From the NCBI GenBank assembly GCA_030828165.1, contig JAURDA010000001.1, positions 1 to 64,000 of the forward strand: 64,000 nucleotides of DNA. The letters run 5' to 3'. A model generated the notes under the pieces. It did not search any database. It was not told the origin of the DNA and saw nothing but the letters and a program-made list of their open reading frames with translations. Below are positions 48,407 to 56,997 of the stretch, in pieces. Position numbers and translations under genes: made by a program. The first letter of the stretch is position 1. Each line of letters opens with the position of its first letter. This DNA is from Candidatus Poseidonia sp. (GTDB lineage Archaea > Thermoplasmatota > Poseidoniia > Poseidoniales > Poseidoniaceae).

Positions 48407-50395
48407 TCAATCCTGATGGGTGACATGCCAAGCAAAGAGTTGGCTTTCCTCGACCCAATCAAGGTACGACCGCCAGGTGGGGTCGTGACGCAGGGTCGTG
48501 GGGTGACCGAGAAGAACAAGTCCCCGCTTGGCCCGCGTGATGGCCACGTTCAAGCGTCGGTAATCGGCCAGGAAACCCACTTCGCCGCGGTCGTTGGCCC
48601 GGACGGTCGACATGACGATGACCTCTTTTTCTCGGCCTTGGTACCCGTCAACGCTTTTGATTTCCAAGCCCGCATACGGTTCCCCAGGTTCCCGTCCACC
48701 CGCATCGTCAAACAGATGGACGAGTTCGCGAACCTGACCGTTGTAAGGAGAAATCACCCCGATGTCCTCGGGTTGAAGGTCGCCCATCGCCAACAGGTCG
48801 TTCACGATGCTGAGGACCTTGGCCGCCTCGTCACGGTTGGAACGGCTTTTGCCTTCCTCATCCGTTTCCTCAACGCCCTCAACGGGAACGAAGGCCATCG
48901 GTCGGTCCCAATCCGGCCACAGAAAACCTGCGGGAGGTGGGCGCTGTTCCGGTGTGCATCCGTCCTCGAGTCGATTTTCGTAGAAACGGGCGCTTGGAAA
49001 TTCTCGCAGCGTGGGGTGCATGCGGTATTGCGTGGTAAGCATCATGGATTCCAAACCGCAGGCAATCAGTCGGTCAAAGAGGGAACGGTTGAGCCCGCCC
49101 GACTCAGCCCGTTTGCTGATGACCGTGGGCGGAAGCTGTTGATGGTCGCCCACCAAGACGAGTTGTCGGCACCCTTTCACGATGGGGACCAACGCACTTG
49201 GTTCGGTGGCTTGGGTCGCTTCGTCCATCAAAACGATGGGGAATTTTCGACGCTCCAACAACCGGTGGCCTGCGCCGATGGTGGTGGCGCAAATCACCTC
49301 GGCCTCGTCGAGAATGCTGGCGGTCATTTCGTCCTCCAAGCGGCGAATTTCTTTGTGGTTGATGTTGATGTCCCGATGCATCATCCCCTTGTCCTTGCCT
49401 TTGAGCGAAGGAAGTTCCCGTTTGAATTTGCGGAGTTCGTCCTGCAGGAACGTCAGCTCCTCTTGTTTCGGGTGGTCTTCGAGAATGGCATCAAGGGTGG
49501 CCGACCGCAAGGCTTCCCGTACCTTCACCGGGCGACCAACTCGGAGCGCCTTGACGCCCAAGTCGAGCAAGCCTTCGAGCAGGTTGTCGACCGCCACGTT
49601 CGATTCAGCGGTGGCGAGGATGGGTCCGCTTCCTCGGGCGGCGAGGTAGTGGAGAAGGTGGGTGGCCGTCGTTGTTTTCCCGGTTCCCGGAGGGCCTTGA
49701 ATCAAGGTCAGACGTTGGTTCACGGCGGCGTCAATGGCCGCTCGTTGCGAGGTGTTGAGGGTGGCCAAGGTCGGCAACGGCCCCCGTTGGAGCAACTTGC
49801 CGCGAATTTCGGGAGGGAGGCGGGCGCTATCGTTGATGTCCAAGACGTTGCCCAGCAAGACCTCCCGAAGCACCGTCCCGCCGTCGCCTTCGGTTGAATG
49901 GAAGGCTTCGAGGGCTTCGTGCATCCGGTCGTGAGCCACGCGGTTGGCTCCGCGGTCCAAGCGCCAACCTCCCTTGCGCAAGTCGCGAGGCCGTTCGGCC
50001 ACGACCACCCGAATACGGGTTGGGCCTCGGTCGAGCACCACGCCTTCAACCACTTTTTCTCCCCACGGCCGGGAACGGGAGATCAGGACGATGTCGCCGT
50101 GCGAAAACCGGTGTTCGGGTAATCGGCCGCTGTCCTGCGACTCAAACACCACGATGTCCTCGCCAAAGAAACGCCCTTGGGTCCGGGCTCGCAAGTCAAA
50201 CATGGCCACTCCAGCGAGGACCAACCGTTGTTTTGTCCAGGTTTTCCACCGTTCCTCGACCGCCTGAGTCTCGTCGTCCAGTTCTTGGCGAATCAATTCG
50301 GTCATGCGGTTGAAATGGTCCTGACTGCGGCGCCACCGGTCCGGCATCGGCTCGTCTTTCGCCATCGGCACTTCGGGAGGAGAGGCGCTGTTCAT
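48407..50395 (-). CDS. Superfamily 1 DNA/RNA helicase, Upf1/IGHMBP2-like
   Basis: ATP-driven nucleic-acid helicase. Seen in order: a beta-barrel domain (residues about 90-160), Q-motif region TSQRAAIDAA, Walker A LIQGPPGTGKTTTA near residue 238, Walker B VLMDEATQATEP (DEAx), motif III VGDHQQLPPT, motif IV LTTQYRMHPTL, motif V SVDGYQGREKEVIVMS and motif VI VAITRAKRGLVLLG. These are the full SF1B Upf1-like set. Start is uncertain: ATG 50395 (662 residues) is used; ATG 50422 and 50365 are alternatives, while the first 60 codons up to 50575 run into the divergent promoter. Archaeal members are thought to act in DNA replication or RNA processing. Confidence 0.87.
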   Translation of the reverse strand: MNSASPPEVPMAKDEPMPDRWRRSQDHFNRMTELIRQELDDETQAVEERWKTWTKQRLVLAGVAMFDLRARTQGRFFGEDIVVFESQDSGRLPEHRFSHGDIVLISRSRPWGEKVVEGVVLDRGPTRIRVVVAERPRDLRKGGWRLDRGANRVAHDRMHEALEAFHSTEGDGGTVLREVLLGNVLDINDSARLPPEIRGKLLQRGPLPTLATLNTSQRAAIDAAVNQRLTLIQGPPGTGKTTTATHLLHYLAARGSGPILATAESNVAVDNLLEGLLDLGVKALRVGRPVKVREALRSATLDAILEDHPKQEELTFLQDELRKFKRELPSLKGKDKGMMHRDININHKEIRRLEDEMTASILDEAEVICATTIGAGHRLLERRKFPIVLMDEATQATEPSALVPIVKGCRQLVLVGDHQQLPPTVISKRAESGGLNRSLFDRLIACGLESMMLTTQYRMHPTLREFPSARFYENRLEDGCTPEQRPPPAGFLWPDWDRPMAFVPVEGVEETDEEGKSRSNRDEAAKVLSIVNDLLAMGDLQPEDIGVISPYNGQVRELVHLFDDAGGREPGEPYAGLEIKSVDGYQGREKEVIVMSTVRANDRGEVGFLADYRRLNVAITRAKRGLVLLGHPTTLRHDPTWRSYLDWVEESQLFAWHVTHQD

Positions 50396-50496
50396 CCGTT
50401 TCACGGCCCCCTTTCGCCCCATGAAGCGACGACCCCCCCGCCCCTCATCATCGTATGGATGGTGAACGAGGACTTCGGCGAGCGAGAAACCCGCAT

Positions 50497-50506
50497 TCTT
50501 AAACAG
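50497..50506. promoter_or_regulatory. Possible shared TATA-like element of a divergent gene pair
   Basis: CTTAAACAG on the plus strand, GTTTAAGAA on the minus strand, lying 35 bases before the zinc-ribbon gene GTG (50541) and about 100 bases before the helicase start. Weak match to archaeal TATA boxes, in an otherwise GC-rich gap. Confidence 0.3.
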
Positions 50507-50540
50507 AGATTCTGCGGCGGAGGGATGAGGTGGGTAGGCC

Positions 50541-51710
50541 GTGTTTGGACGCAAGAAAAGGGAAAAGGACACCATCGGTGAATCCTGCCCCTATTGCGAG
50601 TACCTGAACCCGCTCGGCGCCCAAACCTGCGAGCAATGCTACTACGAACTCAACAAATCTGCACGCGACCAACCGATGGCAGAACCCACCACCACGGGTG
50701 AAGAAATCATGGATTTGCTCCTCGGTGAGAACGAAGACCCTGAGGAGACCGTCGCTGTGGTTCAGGCGGTCTTGGCGATGGACGACGTGACCGTGGACAT
50801 CGACCAATACGCCGTTGTCCCCCCATCGGGCGATGAGGAAGAGGCTGAACCAGAATCCTTTGAGTTCATTGAAGGGCAAGGCCCCACCCTTTCTCAAACC
50901 GTTTTGGCTGAAGAAGAGGAAGAGGAAATGCTCACGGCTGCCGACGCTCCAAAGGAACGCATTGAGTTCGCCTTGGAAGCGGTTGACCCGCTTGCCGAGG
51001 TGGCCGAACCCGTCCATACGGGAAAGGGTGGCCTTTACTCGCCCACTGTGTCCACCCCCAACGACGATGATTTGCTCGGCGAAGTGGGTCCTGCCCCGTC
51101 CGAAGCGACACCCGATTTGCCGGACCTGCCGGACGACGACATGGACGAGGCGCCCGAGTCGTTGGCTCAAGCCGTGGTGAGTGAGCCCCAACGCCAGACC
51201 TCTGCGGCCCCGGTTCAGGCCATCGAAACCGCCGTGAGCGCCGTTGCTCCGCCCCCCTCAACCTCAACGCCCGACCTGCCCGACTTTTTTGATGAGGACG
51301 AGCCGTCCGAGCAGGCTCCTCAATCCGTCGTTGCCGTCCCGTCCGCAGAACCCGCAGAGGCTTCTGAACCGGATGCCGTCGCTCCTACCGAAACGGATTC
51401 GCAACCCGAATCAAACGAAAACCGCATTTGGCCCTGGCCCAAAGGGGAGCCTTGGGCGCCGACCCAAGTCTACCAGGAAGTGGTCGCAGCCATGGAACAC
51501 ATCAAGCACGGGCGAATGGAGCAAGCAGCGCATACGCTCGACGGCCTCGGGCCGCACCTCGACCAGAACCTCGACATGCTGCTCCACATCTCGGTCTTGA
51601 TGCAACATTTGGGCCGACACGACCACGTCAAGTGGACGTTGGACATGGCAGCCTACGTCCACCCCAACGACCCGCACGTTCAACAAGCCCGGGCTCAATT
51701 GCTTGCTTAG
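50541..51710 (+). CDS. Zinc-ribbon protein with acidic linker and helical C-terminal domain
   Basis: Function unknown. The N-terminus carries a four-Cys zinc ribbon (CPYCEYLNPLGAQTCEQC, residues about 16-33). Residues about 40-290 are acidic and Pro-rich and are probably disordered. The last 90 residues (PTQVYQEVVAAMEHIKHGRMEQAAHTL, then LHISVLMQHLGRHDHVKWTLDMA) form helix pairs like a TPR fold. GTG start with GAGGTGGG about seven bases ahead. Divergent from the helicase, followed by the GNAT gene after ten bases. Such architectures occur in archaeal adaptor proteins; no enzyme motif is seen. Confidence 0.72.
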   Translation: MFGRKKREKDTIGESCPYCEYLNPLGAQTCEQCYYELNKSARDQPMAEPTTTGEEIMDLLLGENEDPEETVAVVQAVLAMDDVTVDIDQYAVVPPSGDEEEAEPESFEFIEGQGPTLSQTVLAEEEEEEMLTAADAPKERIEFALEAVDPLAEVAEPVHTGKGGLYSPTVSTPNDDDLLGEVGPAPSEATPDLPDLPDDDMDEAPESLAQAVVSEPQRQTSAAPVQAIETAVSAVAPPPSTSTPDLPDFFDEDEPSEQAPQSVVAVPSAEPAEASEPDAVAPTETDSQPESNENRIWPWPKGEPWAPTQVYQEVVAAMEHIKHGRMEQAAHTLDGLGPHLDQNLDMLLHISVLMQHLGRHDHVKWTLDMAAYVHPNDPHVQQARAQLLA

Positions 51711-51720
51711 AGGGAACCCG

Positions 51721-52290
51721 ATGATGGCTACACCCGAACTCGTCGTCGATGACGAATTGGTGTTGCGCCCTGCTGCAAAAGGCGTGCTCGAAGCGATGAT
51801 TGAGGCGTATCACGAGGATGCACCCGCCGCCCAAACCGCGTTGCCGTGGTTGGATCCCAGCGACGACATTCGTCGCCAACTCCGGGACATGCTCTACGAT
51901 ATCAACGCCCAGCAAGGAACCGACCGGCTCCATTTTTGGTCCATTCACGTTGCCTCGACGGGTGAATTTGCCGGCTTGGTCGGCCTCGGTGACGAACTGC
52001 AATCCCCGCATTCGGACTTCAATTTGGGGTATTGGGTGCGTCAAAAGCACCGACAACAACGCATGGCGAGCCGATGCGTTGACGCCATCTTTGCGTGGCT
52101 CGCCCAGCGGGACGAGGCGACGATCGTTGAGATCGCCGTTCATCCCCACAACACGCCCGGCTTGGCCACGGCGAGTGCCATCTGCAAACGGTGGGACGGC
52201 GAACGGCTTGAAGCGTTCATCGGCATCGAATTCAACGAACGCACCGTCCCGCATCATCTCCATCTGGTTGACGTGCAGCCGGGGGCCTAA
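51721..52290 (+). CDS. GNAT acetyltransferase, RimJ/RimL-like
   Basis: Transfers acetyl from acetyl-CoA to an amine, perhaps a protein N-terminus. Seen: LVLRPAAKG at the start, FWSIHVASTGEFAGLVGLGDEL (strands 3-4 and the GLVGL turn), FNLGYWVRQKHRQQRMASRCVDAI (motif A region, with Q/R-x-x-G-x-[GA] replaced by RQQRMAS), and EIAVHPHNTPGLATASAICKRWDGERL. The CoA loop is therefore not standard. ATG 51721 has GAGGG at proper distance; an earlier TTG at 51703 overlaps the previous gene. Length 189 fits the RimJ/RimL class. Confidence 0.75.
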   Translation: MMATPELVVDDELVLRPAAKGVLEAMIEAYHEDAPAAQTALPWLDPSDDIRRQLRDMLYDINAQQGTDRLHFWSIHVASTGEFAGLVGLGDELQSPHSDFNLGYWVRQKHRQQRMASRCVDAIFAWLAQRDEATIVEIAVHPHNTPGLATASAICKRWDGERLEAFIGIEFNERTVPHHLHLVDVQPGA

Positions 52291-52291
52291 C

Positions 52292-53071
52292 ATGCCGACA
52301 TGGTTCACCGTTGACAGCGATGACCTGCGCCACCTTCCCAAGCATCAGGGCCATCCGACTCGCAGCACCGTTCCGTTTGACGGCAAGCCCGATGAACTCT
52401 CCTCAACCTTTCAGGACGGATGGCGAGGATTTGTTTCCTGGATGGCGAGCCACGATGCAGCCGTGACCTTGTTTTTGATCACCGACCTGCTGGAAAACGA
52501 GGCGTTTGTGGAAATGTTAACGGATGCTTTGGCCCGGTTTCCGACCCGACTCACCGTCGGCTGTCACGGGCACGAACACCGCTCATGGTCGGCTTGGGGA
52601 GAGGATGTCGAGGGATTCTCAGCGACGCTTGCACGTTCAACGGCGCTGCTCAAACACCACGCTGGCGATGCCTTTCGGCCTTATTTTCGAGCACCGAACG
52701 GCTACGTTGCGCCGTGGATGGCCCCGGTCCTTGCTCAACACGGGTTTACCGTGGACTCCTCGGTGAACCCCTCGTGGCTGGTTCGAAAGAAAGCCGGCGG
52801 CGCTTCGTGGTCCGAAGTGAAGGAGGCCATGGCGAAGGTCGGGGTTCTTGAGCGCCCGTGGATGACCCGGTGGTCCTTGCCGGTGAACGGCCCGGCGCTG
52901 TTCCGTTTCCCGCTGTCCTTTCTCGCACGACGGGCGTGGAAAAAGACGCCTGAACCGTTGTTGGCCGACGAACTTGAGCGGGTTGAACGCCGAAGTGAAA
53001 ACATCACCACGGTCTACTGCCACGTGCTTGACTTTGCGCGCAACAACGGGACGTGGACGCCTCCTCGTTGA
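52292..53071 (+). CDS. Polysaccharide deacetylase (NodB homology) family protein
   Basis: Metal-dependent removal of acetyl groups from N-acetylated glycans or related amides. Seen: TVDSDDLRHLP near the N-terminus (catalytic Asp-Asp), LTVGCHGHEHRSW (metal motif H-x3-H with the first His), YFRAPNGYVAPWM (motif RAPxG) and a C-terminal TTVYCHVLDF. Length 259. ATG 52292 starts just after the GNAT stop; the open frame further upstream lies over that gene. No signal peptide is visible, so the substrate is met inside the cell, for example a sugar-nucleotide or lipid-linked intermediate. Confidence 0.78.
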   Translation: MPTWFTVDSDDLRHLPKHQGHPTRSTVPFDGKPDELSSTFQDGWRGFVSWMASHDAAVTLFLITDLLENEAFVEMLTDALARFPTRLTVGCHGHEHRSWSAWGEDVEGFSATLARSTALLKHHAGDAFRPYFRAPNGYVAPWMAPVLAQHGFTVDSSVNPSWLVRKKAGGASWSEVKEAMAKVGVLERPWMTRWSLPVNGPALFRFPLSFLARRAWKKTPEPLLADELERVERRSENITTVYCHVLDFARNNGTWTPPR

Positions 53072-53112
53072 CGAGGCATAGAGCCAAGTAAAACCGATGT
53101 TCTCCCCAACCC

Positions 53113-53472
53113 ATGAGCGTCGTGAACTTCGCCGAGAAATTTGACCTGTTTTCCGACCTTTGGTCGCCCAAGGTGATTGCCGAGATGAACGACTACCAAT
53201 TCAAGCTGGTCAAGATTCAAGGCGAATTTGTCTGGCACGACCACAGCGATACCGACGAAGTATTCATCGTCATCGAAGGCAGCATGAAGATTGAGTTTGA
53301 GGAGCGAACCTTGACCCTCAGCGCTGGCGAGATGCACGTCGTTCCAAAAGGAACTCGGCACAAACCCTACGCTGAACAGGAATGCAAGGTCATGCTCGTT
53401 GAGCCACGGGGCGTCATCAACACCGGTGATGTGCGGGGTGAACTGACCGCTGAAAACGATGCTTGGATTTGA
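53113..53472 (+). CDS. Cupin-domain protein
   Basis: Small single-domain cupin (119 residues). Seen: motif 1 [24 protein letters not shown] with the G-x5-H-x-H-x3-4-E pattern (HDHSDTDE) and motif 2 [19 protein letters not shown] (G-x-H-x-VPxGxxH). The metal ligands look complete. Function could be an isomerase, a dioxygenase-like enzyme or a sugar-binding domain; small archaeal cupins of this kind are rarely characterised. It follows the deacetylase by 41 bases on the same strand. Confidence 0.82.
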   Translation: MSVVNFAEKFDLFSDLWSPKVIAEMNDYQFKLVKIQGEFVWHDHSDTDEVFIVIEGSMKIEFEERTLTLSAGEMHVVPKGTRHKPYAEQECKVMLVEPRGVINTGDVRGELTAENDAWI

Positions 53473-53487
53473 GAAACGAGGCGAACC

Positions 53488-53495
53488 ATAAATAT
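53488..53495 (+). promoter_or_regulatory. TATA-like box ahead of the 33-aa peptide and alkyltransferase
   Basis: ATAAATAT, an AT island in GC-rich DNA, 22 bases before the ATG at 53517. The predicted start site would fall close to that ATG. A ribosome site GAGGA at 53506-53510 lies between them. Confidence 0.45.
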
Positions 53496-53516
53496 CCGGC
53501 AATCCGAGGAAATCCC

Positions 53517-53618
53517 ATGGAATCTGACGGTATACGCCTGCAAATGATGATGCTGATCGGCCTCGTGGCCTTGGTCGTGGCAGCGCGCTTGCGAAACGTC
53601 TTCGGTGATGGTGAATAG
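53517..53618 (+). CDS. 33-residue single-helix membrane peptide
   Basis: Short open frame MESDGIRLQMMMLIG... with one hydrophobic helix (MMMLIGLVALVVAA) and a basic-then-acidic end (RLRNVFGDGE). GAGGA lies six bases before the ATG and a TATA-like box upstream; the end overlaps the start of the alkyltransferase gene, allowing coupled translation. Membrane orientation would be N-out by the positive-inside rule. No homologue known to me; it may be a real small protein or a leader peptide. Confidence 0.5.
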   Translation: MESDGIRLQMMMLIGLVALVVAARLRNVFGDGE

Positions 53619-53910
53619 CGAGATGAAGGGTACGCCGTTTCAACAAAAAGTATGGAAGGCGCTGAAGAGCATTCCCCGGGGAGAGGTACGCACGTACACG
53701 CAAATCGCGGTTCAAATCGGCCACCCCAAATCGGCCCGAGCCGTCGCCAATGCGTGTGCGAGCAACCCCTACGCTCCCGAAGTCCCGTGTCATCGCGTGG
53801 TTCGCTCCGACGGAGGTCTTGGAGGTTATAGCGGGACGGGGGGCGTGGAACAAAAGCGCCTCCTGCTGAGCGAAGAAGGGGTTGACGTGGGTCAACTCAG
53901 AGCTCGGTGA
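53608..53910 (+). CDS. O6-alkylguanine-DNA alkyltransferase (MGMT/Ogt domain)
   Basis: Direct reversal of O6-alkylguanine damage by transfer of the alkyl group to a Cys. Seen: TPFQQKVWKALKSIPRGEVRTYTQIA (helix-turn-helix DNA-binding part), RAVANACASNP and the active-site PCHRVV (Cys61 from ATG 53608), GGYSGGxxxK-like end (GGYSGTGGVEQKRLLL). Only the catalytic C-terminal domain is present (100 residues, versus 150-200 in most), and the Cys is intact, so it is not the Cys-less ATL type. Starts ATG 53608 or 53623; also GTG 53605. Overlaps the small peptide gene by 11 bases. Confidence 0.85.
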   Translation: MVNSEMKGTPFQQKVWKALKSIPRGEVRTYTQIAVQIGHPKSARAVANACASNPYAPEVPCHRVVRSDGGLGGYSGTGGVEQKRLLLSEEGVDVGQLRAR

Positions 53911-56566
53911 TGTCCGTTCGCTCCGAGGAGACGGCGAAGTTCTTCTGAGCCGTAGCGTAGATTTTTGCGTCCAATTCACCTTCGCGAACCAGGCACGAGA
54001 GCGCCGCCAAGGCGATGGCGGCGCCGTCGATTTCGAAGAAACGGCGAAGCGCTTCTCGAGTATCGGACCGGCCAAAACCGTCGGTGCCGAGAACCGTGTA
54101 CGGCCCGTTAACCCACTGTCGAATCATGTCGGGAACCGCCGCCATGTTGTCGGAAACCGCAACGGTGGGAAGGGGTTCGGCGAGCAGCGTCTCCACCCAC
54201 GGCTTTTGGGTGTCTTCGCTGGGGTGGAGGCGGTTGTGGCGGTCGCAAGCCAGTCCTTCTCGGCGCAATTCTCCGTAAGAGGTTGCGGAATAAATCTCGG
54301 CACGAACGCCGTAGGTTTCGAGTTTCTCAACGGCGTCGAGCACCTGAACCATGATCGGGCCTGAACCGATGAGGCGAACGACGGGGCCGTTGCCCTTCGG
54401 GGCACCTCGAAGCAAGTACATGCCTTTCACGATGCCCTCGTCAACGCCTTTTGGCTTGGGGGGCATCGGATAATTTTCGTTATAAATGGCGATGTAATGC
54501 AGGACGTCCTTGTCCTGAGCGTACATTTCCTCGATGCCGTAGCGAACGATGGTGGCGATTTCGTAGGCAAAGGCCGGGTCCCACGCCCGTACGGCAGGGT
54601 TGGTGTGCGCCATCAGCAAGGAGTGGCCGTCTTGGTGTTGCAAGCCCTCGCCGTTGAGGGTGGTTCGCCCGGAGGTGGCTCCCATGAGGAAGCCTCGAGC
54701 GCGCTGGTCCGCTGCGGACCAAATCAAATCGGCGACTCGCTGGAAGCCGAACATGGAATAGAACGTGTAGAACGGCACCGTTGGATAGAGGTGGGTGGCG
54801 TAGGACGTGGCCGAGGCGATGAAGGTGGAGGTGGCTCCGGCCTCGTTGATGCCTTCTTCGAAGAGTTGGCCCTTTGTGGATTCTTTGTACTTCATCAGCA
54901 CGTTGTGGTCCACCGGTTTGTAGAGTTGGCCTTCGGGGTGGTAGATGCCGAATTCGGCAAAGAGCGGGTCCATACCGAAGGTTCGGGCTTCGTCGGGGAT
55001 GATGGGGACGACGCGTGGACCGAAGGTCTTGTCCTTCATCAGCGAGCGAAGCACCCGCACGAACGCCATCGTGGTGGAGACTTCCATCGTTCCCTTTGTT
55101 CCCTCATCGAACTCGGCGTACGCAGCGGGTTCGGGCAGCACGATGGTGTCGGACGGCACGGTGCGCTTTGGCAGGAAACCGCCCAGCGCCTCTCGACGAG
55201 CTTTGGCGTAGGCGACCAGGTCGGGGACATCCTCCGGGAGGACATAGGGGTAGGACTCGAGGTCCTTGTCGCTGAAGGCCAACCCGAGGTCATCGCGCAT
55301 GAACTGCATCGTCTCCATGTCGGCCTTCTTCTTCTGATGCGTGGTGTTTCGTCCAGCGAAGGAAGGGCCGAGTCCGTAGCCCTTGATGGTGCGAATCAGC
55401 ACGACGGTCGGCTGGCCTTTGTGCGCCGTTGCTTGCGCGTAAGCAGCGTGCAACTTGACGAAGTCGTGTCCACCGACATCGGCACAAAGCGCAACGAGGT
55501 CGTCGTCGGAGAGGTGGGCGACCAGAGCGGCCAAGGCTTCGGTGTTGAACAATTCCTTGCGGATGGTCGCTCCGTCTGCCGTCATCAAACGCTGCTCGTC
55601 GCCGTCCACCAAACCGTTCAATCGGTTAGCGAGATGGCCCGCCGTGTCCCGTTCGAAGAGGTCGTCCCATGAACTTCCCCAGAGCACTTTGATGACGTTC
55701 CAACCTGCTCCACGGTACCGGCCTTCAAGCTCCTGAACGATCTTGGAGTTTCCACGGACGGGGCCGTCAAGCCGTTGCAAATTGCAATTCATGGTCATGA
55801 CGATGTTGTCCAGACCTTCTCGGCCAGCCAGCGAGAGTTGGGAAAGGGATTCGGGCTCGTCCGATTCACCGTCGCCCATCGTGTACCAAACGCGGGAGGC
55901 GGACGTGGAAATGAGGCCTCTGTCCTCAAGGTAGCGGTTGAACCGAGCCTGGTGAATGGCGGTCATGGCGCCCAAACCCATGCTGACCGTTGGGAATTCC
56001 CAGAAGTCGGGCATCAAGCGAGGGTGGGGGTAGGAGGAAAGTCCCTCGCCGCCCACTTCCTGACGGAACTTTTCCATCTGCTCCCGTGTCAAACGACCTT
56101 CAAGCCAGGCTCGGGCGTAGATGCCGGGAGAGGCGTGACCCTGCCAGTACAGATGGTCGCCTGCGGAGCCCCCGTCTTTGCCGCGGAAAAAATGGTTGAA
56201 ACCGATTTCCCATGCGTGGGAAGCCGAGGCATAGGTGGAGATGTGACCGCCAATGCCTTCGAAGTATTTGTTCGCCCGAGTCACCATCATCATGGCGTTC
56301 CATCGAATGATGCCGTGCAGGCGGGTTTCGGTGTCCAAATCACCGGGATAGGCGCCTTGGTCATGAGGGTGAATCGTGTTCAAGTACGGTGTTTCAACCA
56401 CGTCGATGCTCACGCCGGCATCCTTGGCCGAGGCCACGGTGGCCTGGAGCAGCCGTTGTGCTTCCTCAGGTCCAAGGTGTTGGGCGACCGCACGAATGGA
56501 ATCCTCCCATTCTTGGGTAGCAACAGGGTCGGGGTCCGGTGATGTTGAGCGCCGTGAGAAGCCCAT
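53897..56566 (-). CDS. aceE: Pyruvate dehydrogenase E1, homodimeric (AceE) type
   Basis: Thiamine-diphosphate-dependent decarboxylation of pyruvate (or a close 2-oxo acid) feeding a lipoyl E2. Seen: N-terminal helices, TPYLNTIHPHDQ, GHISTYASASHAWEIGFNHFFRGKD, the ThDP motif GDGESDEP followed by NCNLQRLDGPVRGN, and later FITGATSGRTTLNGEG-like LMGATSGRTTLNGEGLQHQDGHS. ATG 56566 (889 residues) gives the E. coli AceE length (887) and has AAGGGGGA upstream; the frame is open to 56644. Archaea normally use ferredoxin oxidoreductases, so this is a bacterial-type acquisition, with E2 and E3 not in the window. Confidence 0.92.
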   Translation of the reverse strand: MGFSRRSTSPDPDPVATQEWEDSIRAVAQHLGPEEAQRLLQATVASAKDAGVSIDVVETPYLNTIHPHDQGAYPGDLDTETRLHGIIRWNAMMMVTRANKYFEGIGGHISTYASASHAWEIGFNHFFRGKDGGSAGDHLYWQGHASPGIYARAWLEGRLTREQMEKFRQEVGGEGLSSYPHPRLMPDFWEFPTVSMGLGAMTAIHQARFNRYLEDRGLISTSASRVWYTMGDGESDEPESLSQLSLAGREGLDNIVMTMNCNLQRLDGPVRGNSKIVQELEGRYRGAGWNVIKVLWGSSWDDLFERDTAGHLANRLNGLVDGDEQRLMTADGATIRKELFNTEALAALVAHLSDDDLVALCADVGGHDFVKLHAAYAQATAHKGQPTVVLIRTIKGYGLGPSFAGRNTTHQKKKADMETMQFMRDDLGLAFSDKDLESYPYVLPEDVPDLVAYAKARREALGGFLPKRTVPSDTIVLPEPAAYAEFDEGTKGTMEVSTTMAFVRVLRSLMKDKTFGPRVVPIIPDEARTFGMDPLFAEFGIYHPEGQLYKPVDHNVLMKYKESTKGQLFEEGINEAGATSTFIASATSYATHLYPTVPFYTFYSMFGFQRVADLIWSAADQRARGFLMGATSGRTTLNGEGLQHQDGHSLLMAHTNPAVRAWDPAFAYEIATIVRYGIEEMYAQDKDVLHYIAIYNENYPMPPKPKGVDEGIVKGMYLLRGAPKGNGPVVRLIGSGPIMVQVLDAVEKLETYGVRAEIYSATSYGELRREGLACDRHNRLHPSEDTQKPWVETLLAEPLPTVAVSDNMAAVPDMIRQWVNGPYTVLGTDGFGRSDTREALRRFFEIDGAAIALAALSCLVREGELDAKIYATAQKNFAVSSERTDITEL

Positions 56567-56741
56567 GCTCGGTGTCCCCCTTGATGAGGGCTCTATGGTG
56601 AGGGTTTTCAATCCCTCGCCAAGGTGGCGACTGCCTTTGGCCAAAGACCCGGGGTTCGGCGTACCGATTTTTCGTCATTGGGGGCGACGTTCATCGTTTT
56701 CTTGAGCAAGCAATAAGAACCGACTTTCAAAGCCGCAGGAT

Positions 56742-56921
56742 ATGTCCGTTGAGGCTATGGTACAGAAGATGATTGACGATTTGACCGCCGCTCTTGGAGA
56801 TGCTGCAAAGCACGACAAGGGCAACTCCGCCGCTGGCACCCGTGTGCGAAAGGCCATGCAGGAAGCCAAGGCTGCTGCTCAGGCCATTCGCGTTCAGGTC
56901 CAAACCGACAAGAACGCTTGA
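56742..56921 (+). CDS. Histone H1-like (Hc1-type) small basic protein
   Basis: 59-residue protein: MIDDLTAALGDAAKHDKGNSA then AGTRVRKAMQEAKAAAQAIR and VQVQTDKNA. The run KGNxAAGTRVRKAxQExKxxAxxIR is the hallmark of the Hc1 family of bacterial H1-like proteins (known from Chlamydia and Bacteroidetes), which bind DNA through the conserved helix pair. The long Lys/Ala/Pro tail of some members is absent. ATG 56742 follows GCAGGA. It lies between aceE (divergent) and a CoA transferase gene. Function as a nucleoid protein is inferred from the family. Confidence 0.72.
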   Translation: MSVEAMVQKMIDDLTAALGDAAKHDKGNSAAGTRVRKAMQEAKAAAQAIRVQVQTDKNA

Positions 56922-56997
56922 AGCGAAGAACGGCGCAAGCGCCCTGCTCCTGCTCAGCCGAGCATAGGTTGAATTGATGCGTTGCTGAGGCCACGCC

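Noticed and set aside
48416-49897. 493-codon plus-strand open frame opposite the helicase
   Set aside because: The minus frame has all seven helicase motifs; the plus frame shows none and has shadow composition.
54497-55672. 391-codon plus-strand open frame opposite aceE
   Set aside because: The minus frame is a complete AceE; the plus frame contains no known motif.
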